A stretch of 64,000 bases of DNA from Pomphorhynchus laevis (lineage: Eukaryota > Acanthocephala > Palaeacanthocephala > Echinorhynchida > Pomphorhynchidae): NCBI GenBank assembly GCA_012934845.2, contig WNNJ02000824.1:1-64000 (forward strand). The letters run 5' to 3'. The translations under genes were made by a program, and so were the position numbers. How positions within the stretch are numbered: the first letter of the stretch is position 1; each line of letters starts with the position of its first letter. The notes under the pieces are model-generated. The model was not told the origin of the DNA. It did not search any database and was given only the letters and a program-made list of their open reading frames with translations. This document shows, in pieces, positions 9,753 through 18,589 of the stretch.

Positions 9753-10439
9753 ATGGATAAAATTGAATTAATAGAATCCTTAAATATTTTGATAAATCAA
9801 AATTATTTAAAAGTAGGGACATCTATATTTAGACAAGTAAAAGGTGTTCCAATGGGTGGTAATAGTAGCCCAATTATAGCTGACTTGTTTTTAAGCTTTA
9901 TAGAATATGAATTTGTTCATAACTGTGTAAAAACTAAATCTAAACAATATAAATATATGAAATATATGTTTCGATACATTGATGATATATGTGTATTTAA
10001 TTCTAATAATTTTTATTCAATTAGTGAGCACATTTATCCAGAAAGCCTTATTCTTAACAAAACCAATATTAATGATAAAGAAGGTGTATATCTAGATATG
10101 AACATTAAATTAACATTAACTAAAACTACTATTAATTTATATCGTAAAGATGACATATTTAAATTTACAAGAAACATATTTTTGCATGAGCATTCATGCA
10201 TACCATATAATATAAAATATAATACATTAAATAATGAAATTTTAAGAATTGCAACAATATGTAATGATATTGGCTTTCTTCAAAATCATTTAAATAATTT
10301 AATAGATACATATTTTAAACTAGGTTACTATAAAAATAACATCAAGCAGAAAATAGTAAAATATATAAATCAACACAATAATATAAAGAATAAATTTAAA
10401 CTCTTAAGTGGCAAATTTTTATGGATGGATAATAAATAA
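9753..10439 (+). CDS. PLE reverse transcriptase, palm B/C and thumb
   Basis: 228 codons, in the frame following the shift near 9680. GTSIFRQVKGVPMGGNSSPIIADLFLSF is motif B and YMFRYIDDICVFNSNNF is motif C with the catalytic YIDD. GVYLDMNIKLTLTKTTINLYRK is the 'FLD' strand. HEHSCIPYNIKYNTLNNEILR and LIDTYFKLGYYKNNIKQKIV form the thumb with the GY element. It ends FLWMDNK without a downstream nuclease, confirming the permuted order. Stop TAA at 10437-10439, with the structured 3' region starting within 20 bases. Confidence 0.85.
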   Translation: MDKIELIESLNILINQNYLKVGTSIFRQVKGVPMGGNSSPIIADLFLSFIEYEFVHNCVKTKSKQYKYMKYMFRYIDDICVFNSNNFYSISEHIYPESLILNKTNINDKEGVYLDMNIKLTLTKTTINLYRKDDIFKFTRNIFLHEHSCIPYNIKYNTLNNEILRIATICNDIGFLQNHLNNLIDTYFKLGYYKNNIKQKIVKYINQHNNIKNKFKLLSGKFLWMDNK

Positions 10440-10452
10440 TATACTTTGCATT

Positions 10453-10592
10453 AGAATAAGATACTAGATAGTTATTTCAGAGGAAATACATCATTAGCAT
10501 GTATTTGGCCCCGCTGCTATGTTGGGTAGAGGAGTTAGGGGCCGAAACCTGATAGCATAGCAGTTCCTCCTGATGACCTCTAATTCTTATTC
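10453..10592 (+). promoter_or_regulatory. Conserved knot-prone RNA structure in the PLE 3' region
   Basis: Complementary pairs: AGAATAAG (10453-10460) with CTTATTCT (10585-10592); AAATACAT (10484-10491) with ATGTATTT (10499-10506); GGCCCC (10507-10512) with GGGGCC (10538-10543); CTGCTATG (10514-10521) with CATAGCAG (10556-10563); TAGAGG (10527-10532) with CCTCTA (10577-10582). The GGCCCC and CTGCTATG helices cross, so the region can form a pseudoknot. The same block recurs at about 4470-4625, 37880-38040, 38760-38900 and 56575-56735, with CTGCTATG/CATAGCAG intact in most. Role unknown; recognition by the element's RT or self-cleavage are options. Confidence 0.55.
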
Positions 10593-10779
10593 TGATACAA
10601 CGTCTGTTATTTATTAGTCAATTCATAAAAATGACGTTTATTTTAAATTTTATTTTTTATTTTTTTATTTTTATTTTTTTTAACTTGATTTAAATTATAG
10701 AAAATCTAAAAACAATTATTAATTTTATTATTTAATTATTAAATTTTGATTTAGCATTATTATGTTTTGTTTATTTTAT

Positions 10780-10823
10780 CATTATATTAAATACGTAGAC
10801 TTAGTTAGCTGATTTGATTTGAT
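10780..10823 (+). repeat. PLE terminal motif (3' end of copy C)
   Basis: TATTAAATACGTAGACTTAG followed by TTAGCTGATTTGATTT. The same motif ends most PLE tails in the window on either strand (near 3990, 4285, 7270, 12300, 28750, 35450, 39000, 46720, 51365, 56405, 62165 and 63760). Confidence 0.8.
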
Positions 10824-11115
10824 AGTGTGCAATACACTAAAGAAGGCGAAGATCTGATAAATTTGTTATTTTTTATAAATAAATCTTTTCATCTTATTCT
10901 CAGTATACTGTTAGACTAATTAGACTGTAATTTTTTATATTATGGAAGAGTATTCAACTTACTCTCGTTGACGATTTGATAGCCCTAACTACATAGAAAG
11001 TGTTCATAAAAGAACCTCGTCTGAAGAGAGGAAAACCATAATTAAATTAATTATGATATCCAGAATGACGAAATTATTAAGTCATTTATTAAAATAAATA
11101 ATGTTGTGCTGTCTT
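10824..11115. other. Intergenic, nothing recognised
   Basis: AT-rich sequence between the PLE end and a LINE fragment. No frame, repeat or structure that I can support. Confidence 0.6.
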
Positions 11116-11119
11116 GATA

Positions 11120-11400
11120 ACTTCATGCCGAGCCGACGTAGATACGGAAATATCACGCTACTACCCATCACGGAAGCACTTTTGACGACCCTCCTCCGTT
11201 CATGCTCTTCATTATGCATGCTGCATTTACACGCTGAACGGCTACTCTGATCCGTTGGAACAGGAAAGCACGGTCTCGGGGTTCGAAAGTTGCGCGGATT
11301 AATCGTGTGCCGAGTTCATGAAGGAAAGTGAGAGACACTGGCCCGATTGCTCCTTCTTTCAACTGCCACTTGTATGAAAATATATTGGCGGATGTCAATG
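11120..11400 (-). pseudogene. LINE C-terminal fragment (family with IETLG...NAA end)
   Basis: The minus-strand frame 11398-11168 gives FLHELGTRLIRATFEPRDRAFLFQRIRVAVQRVNAACI. This matches the C-terminal end of the LINE at 58600-61880 (FLEELDRRHKRATGDQRAMSFMSQRVSVTVQRGNAACI) and the piece at 36341-36541. Only the 3' end is present, as expected for a 5'-truncated LINE copy. Clade not assigned. Confidence 0.65.
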
Positions 11401-11436
11401 TTAGAGCCTTCGATATTTATTAAATATATTCTTTTT

Positions 11437-12156
11437 TTAATTAACACGAATTTTATACAACCCTGTAGTGATGAGTAGACTAAGGTCGAAACGCCTCATT
11501 GAAGGCTTGGTGTCTGTGGTAGGCGCATTCCGGGTTAAGCTTTCCGACGAAGATTGTAAAAAAACATGCAGGTTTATACTTTCCTGTTCGTGTTAATTAA
11601 AAAAGTTTTATTAAAAGTCTTTCTTATTAATATACGTCACCAGTAGTTTCAATTCATATAACCACTATATGTGGAGTGACGAATCTAAGCATCGGTGCTA
11701 GAGCTTTGCTCGTGTTTTGTTAGCTTGAGAGCTTTTGCTCGTGCATTGTGCTTTGGCTGTATACAAGCGTGTTGCTTATTCAGCAACCTTAGTAAGCTGA
11801 TGAAGGAACGATAGCACACGTGCTGTCCTGTGAAACCATGCAAACAATACCAGATGTAAGGTTGGTCACCGGTGGATGAGCGTGCGCTTAGTGATTTCCT
11901 GCAGAGGTTTACTTAGGATTAAGTACTGTCGAAGTTGTGTAGCTACAGGGCCACACTGATGAGACCACCTTGTAGTGATGAGTAGACTAAGGTCGAAACG
12001 CCTCATTGGAGGCTAGGCGTCTGTGGTGGGCGCATTCCGGGTTAAGCTTCTCGACGAAGGTTGTAAAAAGCATGCAGGTTTTTACTTTTCTGTTCGTGTT
12101 AATTAAAAAATATTATATGAAATTCTTTTTTATTAATATACGTCACCAGTAGTTTC
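11437..12156 (+). mobile_element. Retrozyme-like element with hammerhead ribozyme
   Basis: Two direct repeats of about 186 bp (11465-11652 and 11973-12156) flank about 320 bp of single-copy sequence. They can be read as 1.37 tandem copies of one unit: the two equivalent cleavage positions (11514 and 12021) are 507 bp apart. A complete hammerhead spans 11951-12026. The element is flanked by AAATATATTCTTTTT at 11422-11436 and 12157-12171, a 15-bp target-site duplication. Its left end (11433-11450) is an inverted copy of 11587-11604. No coding frame is apparent. This fits the animal retrozyme model (small hammerhead circular RNAs copied by PLE-type enzymes), but that mechanism is inferred. Confidence 0.75.
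11951..12026 (+). ncRNA. Type I hammerhead ribozyme
   Basis: Stem I CCACA (11951-11955) pairs with TGTGG (12022-12026). The core CTGATGA is at 11956-11962. Stem II GACC (11963-11966) pairs with GGTC (11991-11994) across a 24-nt loop. GAAA is at 11995-11998. Stem III ACGCC (11998-12002) pairs with GGCGT (12016-12020). The cleavage triplet is GTC with C at 12021. Every conserved core base of the family is present. Predicted cut between 12021 and 12022. Confidence 0.88.
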
Positions 12157-12295
12157 AAATATATTCTTTTTCAATAACTCATTTATTATAAAATGTTATG
12201 ACTAAAATCATTTATTTGAAGTTATTTAAAGTGACTTTTACAGTTGATTTAGATGCGAATTTAAAAAATTAAATCGTAGGTAGCGAGATTAAATC

Positions 12296-13060
12296 AGATC
12301 AACTAACTGAGCCTACGTATTTTATACTATATATAAATTAAAAATAAATATAAATAATTATATAATCTTTTATACAATTTTTATTTGTATCAAGTTATAT
12401 TTATATCAAGTTATATTTATATCAAGTTAAAGGACGATTTATTTGAAAAGATCATGATGTTAATTGAATTGATATTTTTTATAGAAAAATAATCTAATTT
12501 GAAATCAAAAAAGTTAAAATTTAAAATTAAAATTTAAAATAAAAATTAATTTTTATGAATTCACTAATAAATGACATACGATGTATTGGAATTAGGAATA
12601 TTAAAAAATAAAATTTTTTATCGTGTAAGATTCATTTTAGGAGTAAATTTAATCATGACTTGGTTTTTCCACGAACATCAAATTTTCGACAATTAAATTG
12701 GTCTCTTTAGACAAAACGTTTTGAAAAGTCCGAAAAAGTTTTGTTGCATTAGCAAAAATTTACTAATAAAATTATTTTGTTTTCTGATGATCTAGGAACA
12801 ACGTATTAATGATCAAATATTTTAATATTAAGATTTTTGATAATTTAGACTTATGAAAGTTATGAATTTTTACAATTTAATTTTTATGAATTGATTACAC
12901 CGAATTTTCGGAATAGAAATTATCTGGAGGAACTACAATGCTATCAGGTTTATACCCCTATTGCTCAACCCAAGCAAGCTGCGGGTCCAAATCATGCTCA
13001 TGTTTCATTTCCTATGATTAAATTAGATTATCCAATATATTATTAATACAGAGTATATTT
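12296..13060 (-). repeat. Degenerate EN-first PLE tail (minus strand)
   Basis: A terminal motif variant (CAACTAACTGAGCCTACGTA) lies at about 12302-12321. The structured block at about 12915-13000 keeps GGAGGAACTACAATGCTATC and CTGCGGGTCC, diverged from copy C. In between is AT-rich tail sequence. Old copy with no coding part. Confidence 0.6.
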
Positions 13061-13069
13061 TTTACTATA

Positions 13070-13109
13070 TTTAATTAGTGGAGAGAGTAATTACTCTTTC
13101 ACTAATTAA
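13070..13109. repeat. Near-perfect palindrome
   Basis: TTAATTAGTGGAGAGAGTAA is followed by an almost exact reverse complement (arms of about 19 bp with one or two mismatches). Lies between a PLE tail and a minisatellite. Confidence 0.6.
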
Positions 13110-13239
13110 ATATTATTTAAAATAAGTGAACATTCAATTTATAATATTATTTACTATTCATTCATAAATTTTTTCCACTTTAGATTTTTTTTGTTTTTAC
13201 AAATTTAAGTTTAATATTAAAATTTAGTTTTATAAATGC

Positions 13240-13720
13240 TAAGTGACTAGATTGAATGCAGAAATGACTAGATTAAATGCAGAATTGACAAGATTAAATG
13301 TATAAGTGACAAGATTAAAAGGAGAAATGGCGAGATCAATTTCAGAAAGAACTGTATTGAGTGCAGAGGAGATGAGATTGAATGCATAAATGACGAAATT
13401 AAATGCAAAAGTGATTAAATTAAATGCAAAAGTTACAAAATTAAATTAGAGTGGCTAAATTAAATGCAGAAGTGATTAAATTAAATGCATTAATGACAAT
13501 ATTAAATGCAAATGAAATTGAAGGCAAAATTGACAAAATATTATACAAAAGGGAAATATTGGATGCAGAAGTGGCTAGATTGAATACAAGTGTCAAGATT
13601 GAATGCAGAAATGACGAGTTTGAATGCGGAAACGACGAGATTGAATGTGGAAACGACGAGATTGAATGTCAAGTGACGTAATTAAATGCAGAAGGGACAA
13701 GATTTAATGTAATAAAGTGA
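13240..13720 (+). repeat. Diverged 21-bp minisatellite
   Basis: Roughly twenty imperfect copies of a unit like GATTAAATGCAGAAATGACA, related to the array at 6983-7066. Later units shift to GGAAACGACGAGATTGAATG. The apparent 76-residue frame at 13451-13681 is a by-product of the 21-bp period. Confidence 0.75.
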
Positions 13721-14925
13721 AAATCCATACATACGGATGTTTTTTGTAATTATTTACATGACAAAATGATCATTTTCAGCTATCATTTATAATAGATTAT
13801 TAAATGCTGTAAGCATACCAATCTACTGTATTAAAATAAGAAATGCTAATTTTCTGTTTTATTATGGTATGTTTTCTCTTTTTCAGTGAATTCATTTTCC
13901 ATAATTATTTGACATTGTTGCCTTTTCGATGTACTTGCTCTCTGGCAAAACCGCTTGCATAACTTTGTTCACACAAAGTGGTGATCAATGTTGTTTACTC
14001 GTTTACTGAAATGAGTCTCTAGTAAAGATTCAATGACAGAAAAGAACTTTCAATTACATTTTTCTTTATGAGATGTGAACATCTCATGTAGATATTTCCT
14101 ACTTGGCAATGACGATCATTCAACAATTTATTTATCATACCAGGCAAGTTAGTTATCGTTAAAGTAGCTTAGATTACCAGATTTTTCTGTTTTACAATAA
14201 GCACACATTAAAATGTGTACTTATCTAATAAGTACATATAATGTGTACTTATTATATTGAAAGTATAATTTTGGTCTTAATTTCATTTTTCAGCAAAAAG
14301 TATAATTTAAAGTTTCTCACTGCACATTTTTTGCATTTGATGCTGAATTTTAATAATTTCATTTTAATTTAATTGTAATTGAATACATTTAAATTTGTTA
14401 ATAACGAATAATTTGTTACAAATTGGATAATGTTGTATCAATGAGTTGTTTTACAAATTGATAAAAGAAATTGATTTTTATAACAGTACTTGAGAGATAG
14501 TTTAATATAAATCTGAATTTGTTGGGATGTATATTCGGACATACACATTAAGTATTATTTTTCAGTATGCAAATGAAATACATTTTTATACTTTACAAAA
14601 ATTCTAATATATTATGGTATCATGATTTAATTTAGATATGATTGTACGTTAATTGTTTACGATTTAACCTTAGAATTAAAAAGATATTAAAACATAATTT
14701 TTTATACTTTTATACTACATTTTAAAAGTATATCTTGATATGTGTTTTCACTAAACTTGCAATTCAATTAAATGCAAATGTAATATCAACACGTGAATTA
14801 AAAAAATTAAATGTAATTGTCTTAATCTGATATATCTACAATTTCTATAAGATTTTTTAGTTTATTAATTGTGGAGATTCGGAGTAACGCCAAAATTAAT
14901 ACTTTTCGATTAATCCCACATTCTT
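13721..14925. other. Intergenic, nothing recognised
   Basis: AT-rich. Small hairpins such as GAGATGT-GA-ACATCTC near 14068 and repeated 'AAGTACA...TGTACTT' around 14215-14260 are visible, but no gene. Confidence 0.6.
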
Positions 14926-14928
14926 CAT

Positions 14929-15018
14929 AAGGAAGAATATTCCGATCTGAATATGAAGAATATTCTGACCCGAATATGAAAAATATTTTGATCTGGGTAT
15001 GAAGAATATTCTGAATAG
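14929..15018. repeat. Short minisatellite, about 25-bp unit
   Basis: Four imperfect copies of GAAGAATATTCTGATCTGAA separated by TAT-like spacers. No coding meaning seen. Confidence 0.65.
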
Positions 15019-15499
15019 TGTGAATGATATCATTTATATTATTCAATATAATTGAGATAATTGATATTATCTTAATGATGGAAATTGCAGTCTTTTGTAT
15101 TAATTTATAATATGTCTATAATTTTATTAATTAAATTCAAATCTATTTTACAAATTAATTTTAAAAATGACTAAGTTATGTTTAAAATGACCTAAAGTCA
15201 TGTTTAAAATGACTCAACTACTGTTCACATTGAGTTTAAATATGACCGAATCGACTTAATCAACCAGTATTTTTTCATAAATTATTACTTATGTAATGCA
15301 TGAAACATAAATCAACTAGTATTTAACTGTAAAAATATTCAAAATATTCCGATAATATCTAGGAAATATGTTCAATAGATAAAATTTCCTAAATTTCTTA
15401 TCAATTTTCACATTTCCGGTATATTTTCAAAAAAACCATAAACAACCGCAAGGTCAAATATATACTTTAAGTTAAGAATATATTCCCGTTAAATCTCTT

Positions 15500-16815
15500 T
15501 TCAATGCAAATTATAGATAAGTCATGTAAGCGTGCCAACTGCACGCTTACATGACCACTAACAATAAAAGAACAGCAAAAAGTCAGATTAATTAGTTAAT
15601 TGTTGAAATGGAATTGGATTTGGCGTTAGAAGCACGGCATTGATGTTGATTAACGGATATGAATGGGCAGATATTTCCACGAGAGAATAGCAGTCACAAC
15701 GAAGGAGCGGAAGCCAAAAGAGGTAGAGTAGTTTGGGACATGTAGAAGAAGGGAATTACGGGAACGCAAGGAACAGTAAACAGAACGAGAATTGTCGAGA
15801 AAAGAAAAGTTGAGAGATGAAGGGGTATGAAAAGTTATAAGGCGAAAAGCAATGATAAGAATACGAATTTGAACACGACAATAAATTGTAGGCAAATCGA
15901 GAGAAAGAAGATGGTGGGATGTATACTCAAAACGACGAAAACGGAGGCGAATTCGGACTGCTGCATTGACGATGCGTTGTAAAGGAAGAAGAGTGGATTT
16001 AGGTGAGTTGGAAAATAGACTAAGACGATAATCAAGTATTGAGAAAATGAGAGAAGATATAAGAGTTATACATAAAGGGAAATCAATTAATTTACGAATT
16101 TAACGGAGGTTGCGAAGAATCAAAGTAGATGATCGTAATTTATCTCTAACGAAAGGTTTAAGTGAAAGTTTGTTATCAAAATGGAAGCCTAGGAAAACGA
16201 AATTGTCAACGATATGAAGAATTGTAGAATTTAATGATACGGAGGGAGGTTCTACGCCGAAGCGTCGAGGAAGGATCCACATAATTTTTGATTTATTAGG
16301 ATTCAGAGAAAGACAAAGAGAAGAAAGATGTTTGAAAATTGAGGCAAGATAGTTGGAAACAGAATCACTAAGATCATGAATACGATAAGCGGGTGCGTAA
16401 GAATAGATGAGAATGTCATCAGCATATTGCATAACATTAAAATTAAATGTATGAGAGATAGAAGACAAATCACCGAGAAGAAGAGAGAAAAGCAAAGGGC
16501 CTAATACGGAGCCTTGTGGAACACTGGACGGGATGGAAGAAGGATTGGAAAGAGAAGAGTTAGAACAAACGCGATAAGTTCGGTTTGATAGATATGAAGA
16601 AAACCAAGTCACAGTGTGTAAAGAGAAGCCATAATCATGACGACGGCTATCGAGAAGAATCGAATGATCGACGATGTCGAAAGCAGATGAGAGATCAAGA
16701 GAAACTATGACACTACATAATTTTTGATCGCGCGAGATTAATAGGTCGTCATAAACTCTTTAAGACAGGCAATTTCAGTAGAGTGATTAGTGCGAAAAGC
16801 GGAAAACATATTCAA
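15500..16815 (-). pseudogene. CR1/Jockey-like LINE ORF2 fragment
   Basis: Minus-strand RT from about 16810: SAFRTNHSTEIACLKRVYDD, VIVSLDLSSAFDIVDH (motif A), VPQGSVLGPLLFSLLLGDL (motif B) and VMQYADDILIYSY (motif C, YADD), then thumb to the C-terminal RSRNSLLLHVPNYSTSFGFR ending SWKYLPIHIR. The last pattern ('P..R...G.R.F...W..LP..IR') is common at the end of CR1/L2/Jockey-type ORF2. The copy is 5'-truncated and has a few stops and shifts (near 16100 and 15895-16035). A related 3' end lies at 38063-38566. Confidence 0.75.
15521..15555. promoter_or_regulatory. Perfect 15-bp hairpin in LINE 3' UTR
   Basis: GTCATGTAAGCGTGC, loop CAACT, GCACGCTTACATGAC. The second copy of this LINE has the equivalent GTCATATAAGCGTGC-TCCG-GCACGC at about 38510-38536, again just after the coding end. 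A conserved 3' hairpin can serve as the RT recognition site in LINEs. Confidence 0.7.
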
Positions 16816-17365
16816 GAAAATTAACTTACCAAAAGTATTCTAAGCAGTATTGCTTCTAGGCATGTTAGAAAACACAAAGAACCCATGATAATTAAAGTGT
16901 GCAATACAAACCAAAGAGAAAACATAAACTTTGATCCGCATTACGACGAGGAATAGTTGTTTTATAATGGCTTTCAACTTGCCAGTATAGTTGAAAAAGC
17001 AGTAACTGACCACTAGTTAATAAAAACAAAATGCTCGTAATGGGTATTTTTACGCATGGCGATTAGACAAGCAAAAAGGTTAATGTGTACATACAATCCT
17101 GACTTGTCGTCACTGTGGCGTAGTTTCAAAATAGTTAGCTGAGAAGTTAGTTTACTCGCTATACGATGCTCATAGAAATGAGCTACTAAACTAAACGGTG
17201 ACGAGGTAAAGATTAATTGCAAGTCATAGTTGAGCCATTGACTCTCGACTACTTATGACACTAAAGTATGGATTTACATCATTATGCACAATTGAGATGA
17301 TTATCGCGAAAACGAATTCATACCCCCTTGCTTGAGCTGAGTGAAGAAGTAAAGTCATTTTTAAT
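16816..17365. other. Intergenic, nothing recognised
   Basis: The minus-strand frame at 17013-17222 has no family resemblance I know. No other structure seen. Confidence 0.5.
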
Positions 17366-17369
17366 ACCG

Positions 17370-17900
17370 TAAATACAGAGATTTTATTCAAATTTTCGAC
17401 CTGAAACTCGTGAAATTTTCAGGGTTCATCTGCAATTTGTAATAAAACGTAAAATACAATAAAAAAATCTTCAATGTTTTGATGAAATCATCTTTTATTA
17501 ATCTCAGGTTTTTGCTCTTTAATTGCTAGTGCTTCCATTATCTAAGGCTTCATTGTTCGTTATTACGCATAATTACTTTTGTGCTATCCATTGAGTATTG
17601 ACAGCATGATTTAAGACCGTAGTATCAGGTGTTGTTTAATTGCCCCGTTACATGTATGTTATCTTATTCGTTTTTCAAGTGTTTGGGTATATAGCCAATT
17701 TAATGGAATAACAGGAAGGTGATGATGCGTAATAACTAACAATCAAGTCTAATAATAACGAGGTTTTTAATAATAAGGTTTTTGCTCTTTAATTGCCAAT
17801 GCTTCCATTATCTGCAGGCCTGATTGTTCGTTATTACGCATAATTACCTTTGTGTTATCCATTAATAATAACTCTCAATTGTTCGTAATAACGAACAGTT
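17370..17900 (+). repeat. Dispersed repeat family X, two units
   Basis: Contains TTCATCTGCAATTTGTAATA, TTGTTCGTTATTACGCATAA (at about 17550 and 17830) and GTGTTGTTTAATTGCCCCG. Similar blocks lie at 28090-28310 (reversed), 28540-28690 and 28975-29095. Class unknown; perhaps a non-autonomous DNA element. Confidence 0.5.
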
Positions 17901-18585
17901 GCGTTTTACGTTGCTTATAGTTGTTGGTCATTAGGTTTTCATAGAAAATAACAAGCTTGCCCTTTTATTGGCCAGTGTCAATGGAATTTATAGGCATCAT
18001 TTGCTATGAAATTATTGGCAATCTCGTGAACAATCATAAGGTTCAAGCCATTGTTTATAAATGGCAAACTTTTGAAGGTATAAACCTTTCTTCTAGGAGA
18101 AATATAGAAGGACTTAATATAGAAGAAATTTAATCACAATCCATTTGTAATATCGAGGGAATATACTTTTGTATTTGAGGTAACACTGTTGCTACTCGGC
18201 TTTTATACGGCAACACTTCAAGTGACTGTCTGATTGTAAAACTTTCGACATTCACAAATGGCGGAGCGTAAATTTCATTTTCAATAGTAATATTCCAAGA
18301 TGAAATTTAAGTAAATTTTGCTTTTATTTATCCAGTAGATTTACCGTGGGAATAAAAATACTATCCAAAACTAGAAATACTATTTAGTTTTCAGCTTAGA
18401 ATGCTCTTAAAATATCGATCTTTCTATATTATCCATGTAATAGTTTGCAAATAAGGATTTGAGTACGTAATCCATTAATACGCCATCCTTTTATCTGTAG
18501 AGTTGATTATCCTGTCCATAAAACGGTATTTGAGAAATACAAATCTCGAGAAGACTTTATCGAATCCTCGGTTACTCTAGATTTG
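17901..18585. other. Intergenic, nothing recognised
   Basis: No frame or repeat I can support. Confidence 0.5.
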
Positions 18586-18589
18586 TTTC

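Larger units (their letters stand above)
7258..10823 (+). mobile_element. EN-first (Naiad-like) PLE, best copy C
   Basis: Nearly full-length PLE. Order: terminal motif at about 7264, a GC-richer leader at 7500-7680, GIY-YIG nuclease at 7722-8384, reverse transcriptase at 8366-10439, a structured 3' region at 10453-10592 and the same terminal motif again at about 10793-10815. Nuclease-first order is the permuted arrangement described for the Naiad/Chlamys PLEs, so I assign it there by architecture. Two single-base frame changes (about 8340-8370 and about 9665-9700) break the otherwise continuous polyprotein. The 5' boundary is inferred from the repeated terminal motif. Confidence 0.85.

Noticed and set aside
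10538-10582. GAAAC and CTGATGA in the PLE 3' block as a hammerhead
   Set aside because: The order would need a permuted (type II) form, but the bases flanking the two core words do not pair (C opposite C at stem II) and no stem I hairpin fits between them.
13451-13681. Coding frame over the second minisatellite
   Set aside because: Same by-product of the 21-bp period.
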